A model generated the notes under the pieces. That model ran no database searches and had not been told where the DNA came from. It was given only the letters and a program-made list of their open reading frames with translations. 64,000 nt of DNA from assembly GCF_030272615.1 (NCBI RefSeq), contig NC_081406.1, positions 241,365,718-241,429,717 on the forward strand, written 5' to 3'. This DNA is from Cryptomeria japonica. Its lineage: Eukaryota; Streptophyta; Pinopsida; Cupressales; Cupressaceae. The position numbers and the translations under genes are program-made. Positions 22,281 through 33,389 of this stretch are shown piece by piece (position 1 is the stretch's first letter; each line of letters begins with the position of its first letter).

Positions 22281-22899
22281 ATTGTGAAATCAAATAACAC
22301 TATGCATGAAGTCCTCTTAACTCCCCTCTCAACTCAACAATTTGATCCTAGAAGGTGGCTATCTAGTCTCCCTTGGAATCCTCTCTACCTACTTGCTAGT
22401 ATGTTTTCCATTAGCTACTATACTTTGAGATGCTCCAAATTAGTGGAGGCACTAGAGTATGTACCCTCAACTTGTCCCTTGATTTTATTGACCTATATTG
22501 GTAGGACATCGTGTGTTTTCTTGGCACTCTATGTGCCCTTTTCACAACCTTGTCTTTCTCAACAAGGATGGTCTAAAGATCCATTGCCCACTATTATTGG
22601 TACCCCACCATAGTGCCAAGATCAACTTCTCTTTATACTAGCTCCACCTAGTCGTCCTCATACACAATCTGAGTTATGAAATAGGCTCAAACAACTAAAT
22701 GTGCCTCACAATTCTTTATTATGGCCTATAAGAAACTAGGATGATGCCTCATGTTTTGATATCTAGGACCATCTCTATAATGGCTTGACTAAATAATTCA
22801 ACCCACTCTCATGTAAACATTGAAAACATAGAGAACAAGTTGTATATTAGTATTACATCCTACAAATCATAAAAAATAAATATATGCATCAAATGAAAC

Positions 22900-24260
22900 A
22901 TGTCTACATCACCTCTATAACAAAATGAAACTCATACCTGAATCACCAAGCTACCAGTCTATGTCACACATTATGACTCCAGTATTGGAAGCCCTAGGCT
23001 TCTTTATGGTTGTAGCTACATAAGGAACTCTAGTCTAGTAAATCTGAATTGATACCCTAGTAATGACAGGAGATACAACAAGTGAAGATACCATCTACCA
23101 CCTCTAAATTCTCAAATTTTCTATCATCTGTGCCCCCCTTATACCCTCCTTCTAAGAACTCTCCTCTTGATTGCTTGTGCACCAGGATCCCCTCTGAGTG
23201 CATCCTTTGGGAATACCAGTGTTGACTATTGTCTAACACCATAGGTGAATCATCTTGTAACTCCTACATAGTCCTCATCAAATGATAGCTCTACATGACC
23301 ATCACTATTATCAGATTTTCTATGTGTAACCTCTCTATTAATAGGCCAAGGCTAATCTCTTATAGTAGAAATGTTCTAATACAAGTGTACATACATAATT
23401 TCTATAGGTGGCATTCTTTGTAATTATATGAACTGGTGCATGTGCAATTCTAATAGTATGGAATGATATTGTGATTATCGCAGCCTACTAGGAGCCTATC
23501 ACAATACATCCTAGGGAGGTGAATTCTATCAATACTCCATCAATGTGGTCATCTCCTAGTGGGGTTTCTAGTCGTTGATCCCCAATCTATCCACAATCTA
23601 TCTCTAAAAGATTAGATCACAAAATCTCCATTGTTGCACTAGTGGGTAAGGGTGATCTTGGGTTATGTCCTATATGACATTTCAAGGAGATTCAGGTGGT
23701 CTTGTACAACTAATATGCTAAAAGGATCACATCTATAGAAGGATGCAAATATTCAAACTATGGCACTAATGGTTGATGTACTACCAAAGGTCATTATAAA
23801 GATAGGCTATCATGATCCATCGCAAGAAAATACAATCTGCCACTCCTACAAGTCCTTGATGGGGTGAACGAGGCCCACATGCAAGTGGTAGCCTTTCCCA
23901 TCTATGAAAAATAAATGCACCACTATAGAAATTATAACTCTCCTCACTAAGGGAACTATGAGTTACCCCTTCTTAATCCACCTTGGGTATATATGCCCTA
24001 ACATGTCTCTAGTTACAACTTAGCCTATGCAAAAATGTTGAGTGTCTTGAACATCCTAGGAAATCTATCCACTCATATAAGAATCTATCTCCTAAGATAG
24101 GAAGTCTTAGGATGTGTTAGATATCGAGTAACATGATAGCCATATCCCCTCTCCAAAGATGAAAATATAAGGTATCTTTGTCTAACCTTTCCATGAGAGA
24201 AATAAGCATAGCTAGGTGGAACCGGATCGTTGGCATGTTAAAGACCCACTAGATATTTAC
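22900..24260 (-). pseudogene. Probable plant-mobile-domain (PMD, MAIN-like) pseudogene
   Basis: Translation on the minus strand from about 24250 gives FHLAMLISLMERLDKDT, then LYFHLWRGDMAIMLLDI, a stop, and HILRLPILGDRFL. This follows the PMD pattern of a WxPxTxTFHxxxGExxxTLxDVxxLLGLPIxG block. Further on, FYSGAFIFHRWERLPLACGP resembles the later W-E-R-[IL]-P block of the family. Then IDRIHLPRMYCDRLLVGC with IIPYY fits the region near its C-terminus. Many stops are present. PMD proteins occur as host genes (MAIN family) and as cargo or relatives of transposons; which applies here cannot be decided. Boundaries are approximate. Confidence 0.5.
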
Positions 24261-24373
24261 TCATTATAATAGTCCATAGTCAACACCCATTATCTCATAC
24301 ATGTATCTCCATAATAGAGATAAGACAACTCCATCTATATACTTGTGCACCTCTTGCAAGTCTTGCAAAGAAG

Positions 24374-25600
24374 TGTTGGCATTTGATTGAATCGGTAAAG
24401 ACTGTTGGTGATAATATGCAATCGGTAAAGGATTGATTGGTGAATGTGATGAAGAGATTGAGATTTATGTTTGATGACTAATTTTTGTATTGTCATTGAT
24501 TGAAACTATGTTTTTGTAGTCATCTAAGCCTTGGAAGCCAACCGGTAAGGTATAACCGATATAGAAGATAGTTTATCAGTGAACCAGTAATTAGGACTTC
24601 AACCGGTAAACAGAGACAGAGTTGCATTCCGACAACCAGTACAGGTGATTCACGAAGAGTTGGATGATGCGGTTATAAAGAAATGTTGAAGACAAATATT
24701 TGAGTCTATTTTCACAACCACATTGGTAGATTCAATCAGACAAGTGAGATTTGATGTACAGAGAAGACATTCTGATGAACACTTAACCGATAGTGATAAA
24801 CTCACTTAAATCGGTAAACCGACACCGGATTTGTTTTGTTTTTGGTTTCTTATGTCGGTGGCCGACATAAGTAACATGTGTAGTTAAAGTTTGTCTAGAT
24901 TCATTGAACCTAGAAAATTGTTCTTAGGTTGTAGCTGACTATGAAATGTTTATAAAAAGTGTAATGAGTTATGATTCGGTGTATGTATGAGATTAGAGGT
25001 AATTATTGCAAGTGTGATTGTACGCTGATTAGGGAAGCTCAGTAATGAAGTGTTGTTGAAGTTTTGAGGATCTGAAGCACATCTTATTAAACATAGAGGT
25101 GTCATAAGAAGATCATTTCACTGTTGTTTTTCTAACAGTTTGCACAGTAAAATCCCCTAACTGGGTAGGTCCTAACATGCCTTAAATCTGTAAATCCCCT
25201 AAAAGGGTAGCTCTTTATCAAAGTCTTAAATCCTCTTGCGAGGTTTATCCTAATAGGTCATAGCTCCTAACAGGGCTTATAATTGAAATCCCTTAACCGG
25301 GTAACTCTTAACATGGTCTTCTCCTAATAGGGCATATTTGTAAGACCTTAACTAGACAAGATTTCTATTCTACAGATAGTGAATCTTGTGGGTATTTACT
25401 TCCACCATGGTTTTTCCCTTTTGGGTTTCCACGTATAAATCTATTGTGTTATGTGGAATGTCCTTTATTGGGTGATTGCATATGTGGTGATATTTCTTAT
25501 TTGTTTGATAAGTTATAAGTAGTTTAAGTTGGCGATCAGGTTCATATTGTTTTTGCTTGCACTGATTCACCCTCCCTCTTAGTGCCTTATAAGTTTATCA
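24374..25600 (+). mobile_element. 5' LTR of two-ORF non-autonomous element (1227 bp)
   Basis: It starts TGTTGGCATTTGATTG and ends AAGTTTATCA, directly before a Met-type primer site. It is rich in ACCGGT and AATCGGTAA words and holds a cluster of CCCCTAA..GGGT and CCCTTAACCGGG stem-loops at 25150-25350. The end, GATTCACCCTCCCTCTTAGTGCC, split as GATTCACCCTCCC and TCTTAGTGCC, parallels the ends of the LTRs at 48906-50491 and 38048-38837, so all three are related Copia-type LTRs. The left flank is AGAAG (24369-24373); the matching right flank is not in view. Confidence 0.85.
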
Positions 25601-25602
25601 AT

Positions 25603-25614
25603 TGGTAGCAGAGC
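25603..25614 (+). promoter_or_regulatory. Primer-binding site, initiator-Met tRNA type
   Basis: TGGTAGCAGAGC follows the LTR by two bases. It differs by one base from TGGTATCAGAGC, the standard plant initiator-methionine tRNA site used by the Copia elements at 28091 and 50494. Confidence 0.85.
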
Positions 25615-25662
25615 CTAACTTTCGTGAGGTTTAATCACTTGGGAAGGATCCCTAAGGTAGAC

Positions 25663-26959
25663 ATGGGGGAAGAATTGAAATATAGAGAGATGTCTAAAAT
25701 GAAGAAGTTGAAGAAGCCCTAGAGACATTGAGAGGAAAGTTTAAGGCTTCACTTGCTAAAATGAGAGAAATTGTAGAACAACTGATGGAGATAACCAAAA
25801 ATAGTTCTTTTGATGAAGCTAACATGGATGCATTAGTTAATAATGTTGAAAATTTGAATGAAGAGAAGTCTAACCTAATAAGAGAGCTTGAAGCCTTGAC
25901 AATCCGAATGAGTCAATAACTTGAAGCAAGGAGGTCTGCAGAAGATAGGATTAAGGAAAAAGGACATGAGATCTTTAAGTAAAATTAGGAAAATGGTACT
26001 TTGTGTGCACATTGGCATGAGGAGAAAGAAGAAAAAGAAGAACTCAAGGTAAATCTTGATATGGCAATGTCTCTTAGAGAGATCCTTATGAAATGAATGA
26101 AGATCTTACAAAGGAACTTGTTGATACTAATGAGAAGCTTACAAAGTTTAACAAATGTTCTACCATGCTTGATGAACATATTCAATATCAGAGGATGAAA
26201 GGTGATACAAATGTATTGAGATATTCTACATTTGAGAAAGGTGAGTCTTTTGATACTAAGGACAACATGCATGAAGGTAAAACTGCACTTAAGATTTAAA
26301 AATCCACCAGTAAGAAATCCTACAAGCCTATTTGTTTCAATTGTCATAAACTAGGACATACTACTAATGTTTGTAGAAGCAGATCTAATGTTGATATTGG
26401 TTATAGACCTCATACTTATCAAAGATATGTGCCTAGAAAATTTGATGGATGTTGTTACACGTGCAACATGTATGGGCATAGACCTATTGAATGCGGGTAT
26501 GGAGAAAATAATTGAACACCTCACATGAATAAGAGATTTGGTGGTGATTGGAGAAGCAACCTGAATGATCGGAGAAATACAAATTGGAAGAGACCCTATG
26601 CTAACCAGTCTAGCCCCTATGAGATTGACAAGAGAATGAATGTGATTTGCACAATCTATAATAATTATGGACATGTGGCTATGATTTGTAGAAGGACTAG
26701 TAGAGACAACATAGGACCTTGGAGAGCATTTGGCATGGCTTGTTATCATTGTCATCAATCAGGACACATTGCAAAGTTTTGTAGAGCAAAGAAGAATCAA
26801 CCAGTTAATCAATTTGTTGACCAAAAACGGAAGAAGATAATTTATGTTGAGGAGACCAGAGCTGAGATCAATAAAATTTGTAAGAAAAAGAGTGATGATA
26901 AACCATCTGAGGAGTCTCTTTCTTCACCTAGTGTGGAGAAACCTTCACCAATAAACTAA
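25663..26959 (+). pseudogene. ORF1 of two-ORF element: coiled coil plus four CCHC knuckles
   Basis: Likely a nucleic-acid-binding Gag-like protein. The ATG at 25663 (MGEELKYREMSK) is 49 bp past the primer site. After a shift near 25.72 kb the frame reads a charged, heptad-like region (LRGKFKASLAKMREIVEQL, NEEKSNLIRELEAL) and after another shift KELVDTNEKLTKFN. Four zinc knuckles follow: CFNCHKLGHTTNVC (about 26336), CCYTCNMYGHRPIEC, a degenerate CTIYNNYGHVAMIC, and CYHCHQSGHIAKFC (about 26740). A basic/acidic tail ends at 26959. The minus-strand copy at 63272-64000 has the same order. No capsid core, protease or polymerase motif is visible. At least two shifts and several stops make it non-functional. 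Confidence 0.8.
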
Positions 26960-27407
26960 GTTGTTTATACAACTTTGGGAGAGCTTATTGTCAGATCTTT
27001 AGAAGAACCCCTGGATGAAGTGCAGTAAGTCAGATCTGTATATTTTGATACATTTTGATGTTATGAATAATTTTTGGATCATAACCAGTATGAATGATGT
27101 ATCTTTTGCAATCGGTAGTATGTATTAGTATGTTGAAAGGAGTTTTAGGGTTTTACTAGTAATAGAATTTAATGTGGTAAATAATGGGCAAATAAAAGGA
27201 ACTTTTTGAATGATATTTGTCACATTGCACTCTTATGAGAATTTGCAACATCTAACTTGTTTGACAGAGATTTGAAGAGATTTGATGTGATTTACGATTG
27301 GTAATCGACGAGAGAACAATGTCGGTGTTTGAAACCCTACTGCAGAAGCGGTAAAAGGTATTTATCCAAAAATATTGTTATCTTCTTATCTTTTTGAATT
27401 GTTGAAG
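26960..27407 (+). other. Spacer between ORF1 and ORF2
   Basis: About 450 bp without coding signal, AT-rich, with a few ACCAGTA and ATCGGTA words like those of the LTR. The minus copy has a spacer of about 400 bp at the same place (62872-63271). Confidence 0.6.
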
Positions 27408-27539
27408 ATGGGAACACCACATCTAGTTGATGTTACCAATAGGCCACAACTTGAATTTAAGAGGCACCCATTTAATTCTGAGGAAACTGATCCTGTCGGA
27501 GCCCTATCTAGAGTTCCTTATGGTGTCTTATATGTTGAA
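27408..27539 (+). pseudogene. ORF2 of two-ORF element, first 44 codons, cut by Copia insertion
   Basis: ATG at 27408 opens MGTPHLVDVTNRPQLEFK and continues to VPYGVLYVE. The minus copy reads the equivalent MASSSILEFIANP to IPKGVVYVEDPRIYIHC. The frame stops at the target duplication TTGAA (27535-27539) of the Copia element and resumes in frame at 33390 (DARSFYHC). The insertion is therefore inside codon-level context and can be placed to the base. Confidence 0.85.
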
Positions 27540-27837
27540 TGTTAGAATATTTAATATTTACTTGGCTTAGGTTTATTTGTATTTAGTTTAGGATATTCCT
27601 TTGGAATTCCTACATGTAATTTGTCCTCTAGTACATGTGTGAGGACAAGTCATTTCTTTTATTTTCCTTTATTAAGGAATATTAGATTTCCTCCATAAGA
27701 GGATGTGGACACATGGCACACACATTTTATGAATGGTGGCATTCATAGATTTGGGAGTTACTTTGTAACTCCTCTCCTCATCTCTATTTAGAGATGTCTC
27801 CTCTCTCATTTCTTCTTAATGACAATATTGTAAAGAG

Positions 27838-27900
<63 letters not shown>

Positions 27901-28090
27901 AGGCATTGCTTCATTCATAATATCACAAGGGGTTTTTCTTTGTTTTTCCCCTTTCAAAAGTTCTTGTGCCTCCTTCTTCACATTTGGGTGATTGCTCCAA
28001 GGTTTTTTGCATTTCTTTTGGTAACATTTACTTCATCAATAAACTTACTTGGATTTCATTTTTCTTTCCTTGCTCTTGTATTTCCTTTCA
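27540..28090 (+). mobile_element. 5' LTR of the 27.5-kb Copia element (551 bp)
   Basis: It starts TGTTAGAATATTTAAT and ends TTTCCTTTCA, directly at the primer site. It matches the 3' LTR at 32865-33384 over its whole length with few substitutions. The 31-bp length difference is mostly the CT run at 27839-27895 (57 nt here, 19 nt at 33171-33189). Confidence 0.95.
27839..27895. repeat. CT microsatellite inside the LTR
   Basis: An uninterrupted CT run of 57 nt. The sister LTR has 19 nt (33171-33189). Open frames of Leu/Ser or Arg/Glu repeats across it are not genes. Confidence 0.97.
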
Positions 28091-28102
28091 TGGTATCAGA
28101 GC
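28091..28102 (+). promoter_or_regulatory. Primer-binding site, initiator-Met tRNA
   Basis: TGGTATCAGAGC abuts the LTR end. It is the complement of the 3' end of plant initiator-methionine tRNA, the usual primer of Ty1/copia elements. Confidence 0.95.
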
Positions 28103-29813
28103 GGGTTTCTAATCCTTGTTTTAAGTTGACATTGATGAAGGTTACCATTCTATGGAGTTCACCTTCTTGGAGGCATTGTTGAGAGGAGAAGAAGTTCTTT
28201 CTCTAATATTTTCTACTGTGTAGGTTTTTTATTTCAGATTTTAATTTTTTTTTTCAAACTTGTTAACAAGTTTGCCTGTAGGTTTAATCTTCTATTCTAG
28301 TTTGTTTTTATTAAAAAAAAGGGCTTTGGAAGGCTTGCCGCCAAAGTTTCTTCTTTTTGGTTTAAATTTGTGTCTTTGGAAGGCTTGCCGCCAAAGTTTC
28401 TGGTTTTTTTAAGTGTGAATAGTTTGGAAGGTTTACCGCCAAACTCAACCTCCTTAATCTGTTTGGTCGGCTTGTCGCCAAATCTGATTTATTATTACAT
28501 TGCTTCTTTGTTTGTTTGTAGGTTCTAAAAATTTTTTTCACTTGCAAATTATTGTTGGTTTATATATTTTCTAACAATTTATGCTTGCAGATTCAAAAAA
28601 AAAAAAAATTATGTTTCTCTCTGCTGTAGTAATTTTGTTTTTATATTATTTCAATCTTTTGTTAAATCTTTCATCTTTCTGTTTAAATCTATTTAAAATA
28701 ATTCTATTAAATCTAAATTTATTTCATTTTAAATTTGAATTTGTCCATTTCATTTACTTCAACCTCTGTGTTTTCTAACTGCTTCTTGTGCAGACTTTAA
28801 CTTCTTGTGTAGACTTTAATTTCAAAGATCTCTGGTTTCAATTTCAGTTGTTGATTTTTGGATAAAAATTAATTTCATATTGTTAAATATCAAATAAGCT
28901 TCAATCTTTGTTATTTCAATATTTATTTTATCTCTATATTGATATCTCCTTTGCCTGTGTTGTTCTTTTTTTTTTCCAGCATATTTATCAACTTGAGATA
29001 TAGAGTCTGTTTGTTTGAACCTTCTGCATTTTGAATCATCTCTTTTCATATTGGAGATATCCTCTATTTTCTTCTCCTGCATGATCTGCATTGAACTGTA
29101 GTCAAAGTTGCATTCTCATATATCGTTTTTGCAATCTCTGCTCTCTTATGATTTTATTCTTCTCTGCCATAATGCCTCTCTGCAACTTACTTCAAAAAGA
29201 ACTTGTAACGTATTTGTCTTTTATTCATAAAAGTATGATTCTACCATTTACTCATTGCATTGTAGAATAAATATCATTTATTTTATTTCAAAAAGAAATG
29301 CTTCTTTTTCTTTAACTCTAATATTCAATTTGTTAGTTTTAATTCATTCGAACTTTTTCATGAGATGAATTTTACTTTAAAATTTTAGAAGCCTTAAAAG
29401 TTCTAAGTTTTTACACGTATAAAGTTTAATTGAAGGTTTCTTTACAAAGTTAACAAGGTTTATATAGATTAAAAAGTTAAAAAAAATTTAAGATTCTTTC
29501 ACATATATGAAAGTTTCCTTTAGTTTATTTTAAGACTCTTTCACATAATAAAGTTAACAAGTTTTTTTATTTTTTAAAATTAAAGTATTTTAATAGTTTT
29601 TTTTAATTAAAGTTTTTTACTATTAAATTTATTTAGATAAACATAAAGTTTTGAAAACTTTTTCATAAATACTTTAAAAAAAAAACGTATCTTTTTTGTT
29701 AATCAAATTTGGTTAGTTTTAATGAAGGAAGTTATTTTTTTTAAATCAGGTAATTTTTTTTTCAATTGTTTTTTAACAACTAATCATTATTTGTTCTTGT
29801 TTATTTTGTTATA
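28103..29813 (+). mobile_element. Long 5' leader of the Copia element
   Basis: 1.7 kb from primer site to the first Gag ATG, unusually long for a Copia element. It is very T-rich (TTTCTTTTT words, AAGTTTTT words) with no coding motif. Four tandem hairpins lie at 28324-28483. The rest shows no structure I can defend by eye. Confidence 0.7.
28324..28483 (+). ncRNA. Four tandem stem-loops in the Copia leader
   Basis: Units at 28324-28346, 28374-28396, 28421-28445 and 28461-28483. Form: CTTTGG-AA-GG-CTTG-CC-G-CCAAAG, a six-pair stem, a small internal loop, then a two-pair stem closed by a CTTG tetraloop. Unit three reads GTTTGG..CCAAAC with GG-TTTA-CC, so the outer pair (C-G to G-C) and the inner loop-closing pair (C-G to T-A) both changed in a way that keeps pairing. 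Unit four keeps TTTGG..CCAAA with GG-CTTG-TC. Spacing is 39-50 bp. The position between primer site and gag suits an RNA packaging, dimerisation or translation signal; function is inferred. Confidence 0.7.
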
Positions 29814-32800
29814 ATGTCCACTCTAATTCCAGAAATTAAATTGAATAGTTCTAATTATCATTCATGGAAAACACATATTTCTTTTATTTTTCGTTTCAAG
29901 CATCTTTTGGATGTTGCAACTGATAAAACCTTTGAGCCCGCTACAACTGCTCCTCAAGCCGACCAAGATAGATGGAAGGTTCAAAATGAGGAAGCACTTG
30001 GTTTAATTGGTATTTCAATGGTTCCTGATTTGTATGTTCTAATTGGAAATTGTACAAAAGCATATGAAGCTTGGGAAATTTTTAAAACAACTTATGATAG
30101 CTCAAATGAATCTCAAAAAATTTAGCTTCAAGATCAACTTGAAGATCTCAGGTATACAGATTTTAAAACCATGGATGAATTCTTATTAAAATTTGATTCT
30201 GTTAATAGTCAATTAATTGGTTTAGGAGTTACTCTAGCTAATTTACATTTAATTCATCTTATTCTTAAAAAATATCTTCCTCGTCAATTTCAACAATTTA
30301 TTACGAATATTCATGCTCAACTTGCTATTCCTAGCTTAGCTACTCAATTAACTTATGATATTTTTCATAATTTATTACGTCAAGAGGAAACTAAATTAAT
30401 TCAATTTGGTACTCTTAAAAGTAGTGTACATGCTTTTATGTCTAAAAATCAAAATCATAATAATAATTTTAGATCCAATAATAATAATCATAATCATAAT
30501 CATAATAATAATCACAAATCTTCTAATTATCAATCTCATTCTATTTCCTATCATAGCAATTCTCATAATAATAATACGTACAATAATCAAAGGAATAATT
30601 CTCAAACAAGACCCCATTGCACATATTGTGGGAAAGATGGACATATTACTAATAATTGTTTTAAGAAGCAAAATGGTAAAAAGCCCATGAACCAAAATAA
30701 TCAAAATAATCAACAACATAAACCTCATTATAAGAAAGGTAATAATAATGGTAATTCATCTCATCATGCATTTACATATACTTATAAAGTTTCTCAACCA
30801 CTTGAGTGGATTATTGATTCTGGTGCATCTCAACATGTTATCTCTCATAAAGAATGTTTTGAATCTTTGCATCCTGATTCTTCTAATATTCCTATTCAAT
30901 TAGCTAATAATCATAGTTGCAAAGTTGAAGCTATTGGTGATGTGAATGTTCCTAATGGAAAATTACATGATGTTCTTTATGTTCCTGAATTAAAATCAAA
31001 TTTGATTTCAGTTCCTAAACTTTGTCAAGATTATAAGATTAACTTTTATAGGGGCATATGCTATATCATTGATCCAAAAACTAATCATGTTATTGCTACT
31101 ACTAAAATGGATATTGATAACTTATTCAAGTTCTATGAATTTGCTCCTCCAAAGTATTCTTTGCTTACTACTATTGATTTTACTATATGGCATGAAAGAC
31201 TTGGCCATCTCAATTCTGATTATATTTCATTGATGCAAAAAGAAAATATGGTTGATGGATTGCCTAGTATTGTTCCTTCTCAAATTGTTTGCAATAGTTG
31301 CATGAGTGGTAAGATGCATAGGGCACCCTTTCCTCATGGTCAATCTTGGAGGGCATATACTAAATTGCATTTAGTTCATAGTGATCTCTTGGGTCCCATG
31401 GAGAATCCCTCCATCCAAGGTTCAAGGTATGCACTTACCTTTGTTGATGATTATTCAAGGAGAACACGGATATATTTCCTTCATAGTAAGGATCAAGTGC
31501 TTGATGTGTTTACTAAATTTCATATGTTTGTAGAAAGGCAATCTTCTTCTAAAATTAAGATTCTCCGTACTGACAATGGAAGAGAATATGTCAATAATGC
31601 ATTTAATGCTTATTTGAAATCTTTTGGAATTAAACATGAGCTTATCGTTCCTTATACACCACAACAAAATGGTGTGGCAGAACGGAAGCATAGGACCATT
31701 GTGGAAATGGCAAGATGTTTATTGCATGCTAAAAATATGGATTACAAGTTTTGGGCTGAATCTATGGCTTGTGCAACTTATTTAATTAATAGAACACCTA
31801 CCAAAGCCTTAAAGGATAAAAATCCTGAAGAAGCTTGGTCTAGTAGAAAGCCCAATTTGCAGAATTTAAGAATTTTTGGTTCCATAGCTTATGTTCACAA
31901 ACCTAAGGAGAAAAGGAAAAAATTAGATGCTAAATCTTCTCCTTTTATTTTTGTTGGTTATGATGAAAATACAAAAGGTTATAGAGTCTACAATCCTATT
32001 ACTAACAAGGTAAAAGTTGCAAGAGATGTTTGTATTGCAGAAAAAGGCATTCATGATTGTTCTAAAGTGGAGGATGATGAACTTTCTCAAAGAAAAGTTG
32101 TGCTTGTGGAGGACCAACCTCCTTCTCTTAACCCTACTCCTAATGCATCTCTTTCTAGTCCTTCTAGTGATAGTGATGATGATAATAATGACTCTACTCC
32201 TCATGACTCTTCTTCTAGTGATGAAGCCATTACTTCTAAAAGAAGACCTAAATGGTTTAAATCTTTAATTCAAGATAGTGATGAATACTTAGCTAGAATG
32301 GATAGACTTCAAGCTAGAAGAGTTAATTATTGTAATTATGCTTTAATGACTACTATTATGAATTCTAATGATCCTAAAACATTTGATCAAGCTAAAAATC
32401 AACCACATTGGCAAAAAGCAATGAAGGAAGAATATGATACTCCAATTTCTAACCAAACTTGGGATTTAGTTCCCTTGCCTCATGGTAAAAATCTTGTTTC
32501 TTGCAAGTGGCTTTATAAAACCAAATTGAATGCTAATAATCAAGTTAGTAAATTTAAAGCTAGATTAGTTGCTAGAGGTTTTTATCAAGTTGAAGGCTTA
32601 GATTATATTGAACCTTTTGCTCCTGGTGCTAAAATGCCTACAATTAAACTTGTGCTTGCTTTAGCTTCTAGAATGAATTGGCCTGTTCACCAAATGGATG
32701 TTAAAAGTGTTTTTCTTAATGGTGATTTACATGAGGAAATTTATATGTCTCAACCTCCTAGTTTTATTAAAGAAAGTAATGCACACTTAGTTTGTAAATT

Positions 32801-32837
32801 AAAGAAATCAATTTATGGATTGAAGGGTTTGATGTAA
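29814..32837 (+). pseudogene. Copia gag-pol polyprotein, truncated inside reverse transcriptase
   Basis: The Gag start is 29814 (MSTLIPEIKLNSSNYHSW, the SNYxxW Gag motif). A TAG at 30123 interrupts Gag; the long frame 30171-32837 (888 codons) continues. Domains by codon of that frame: His/Asn-rich linker, CCHC knuckle CTYCGKDGHITNNC (about 150), protease IDSGAS (about 212), integrase HHCC from WHERLGHL (about 340), catalytic Asp in HSDLLGP (402), Asp in RTDNGREY (466), Glu in VAERKHR (502), and RT from LVPLPHGKNLVSCKW through FKARLVARGF (793) to HQMDVKSVFLNG. The frame ends at KKSIYGLKGLM and a stop, where relatives continue KQAPR. The YVDD active site and RNase H are absent. Only 13 bp separate the stop from the polypurine tract, so the loss is a clean internal deletion. 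Confidence 0.95.
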
Positions 32838-32850
32838 ACTCCCCAAGTAA

Positions 32851-32864
32851 AGCTTAAGGGGGGG
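32851..32864 (+). promoter_or_regulatory. Polypurine tract of the Copia element
   Basis: AGCTTAAGGGGGGG immediately precedes the 3' LTR start TGTTAGAATATT. It was retained although the preceding 3' part of pol was deleted. Confidence 0.9.
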
Positions 32865-33384
32865 TGTTAGAATATTTAATCTTTACTTGGCTTAGGTTTA
32901 TTTGTATTTAGTTTAGGATATTCCTTTGGAATTCCTACATGTAATTTGTCCTCTAGTACATGTGTGAGGACAAGTCACTTATTTTATTTTCCTTTATTAA
33001 GGAATATTAGATTTCCTCCATAAGAGGATGTGGACACATGGCACACACATTTTATGAATGGTGGCATTCATAGATTTGGGAGTTACTTTGTAACTCCTCT
33101 CCTTATCTTTATTTAAGAGATGTCTCATCTCTCATTTCTTCTTAATGACAATATTGTAAAGAGCTTCTTGCTCTCTCTCTCTCTCTCTCATTTTAGGCAT
33201 TGCCTCATTTATAATATCACAAGGGGTTTTTCTTTGTTTTTTCCCTTTCAAAAGTTCTTGTGCCTCCTTCTTTACATTTGGGTGATTGCTCCAAGGTTTT
33301 TTGCATTTCTTTTGGTAACATTTACTTCATCAATAAACTTACTTGGATTTCATTTTTCTTTTCTTGCTCTTGTATTTCCTTTCA
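32865..33384 (+). mobile_element. 3' LTR of the 27.5-kb Copia element (520 bp)
   Basis: It matches 27540-28090 end to end, from TGTTAGAATATT to TTTCCTTTCA, and is followed by the target duplication TTGAA. It has the short CT run (19 nt). An apparent 304-codon frame starting at 33120 joins LTR sequence to ORF2 and is not a real gene start. Confidence 0.95.
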
Positions 33385-33389
33385 TTGAA

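Larger units (their letters stand above)
27540..33384 (+). mobile_element. Ty1/copia element, 5845 bp, internally deleted, inserted in ORF2
   Basis: Complete insertion unit: LTR 27540-28090, primer site, leader, gag-pol, polypurine tract, LTR 32865-33384. It is flanked by the perfect 5-bp direct repeat TTGAA (27535-27539 and 33385-33389). The LTRs are very similar, and the largest difference is the length of a CT repeat, so the insertion is younger than its host element. The pol gene lacks everything after the first half of reverse transcriptase, so the copy needs enzymes from a relative. Confidence 0.95.

Noticed and set aside
27784-27991. Frames with long Arg-Glu or Leu-Ser repeats
   Set aside because: Produced by the CT microsatellite inside an LTR.
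30396-30728. Ile/Asn-rich frames on both strands
   Set aside because: Shadows of the His/Asn-rich linker in the Copia Gag.
33120-33389. Apparent N-terminus of a 304-codon protein
   Set aside because: The first 90 codons are LTR sequence; the true ORF2 start is at 27408 on the other side of the Copia insertion.
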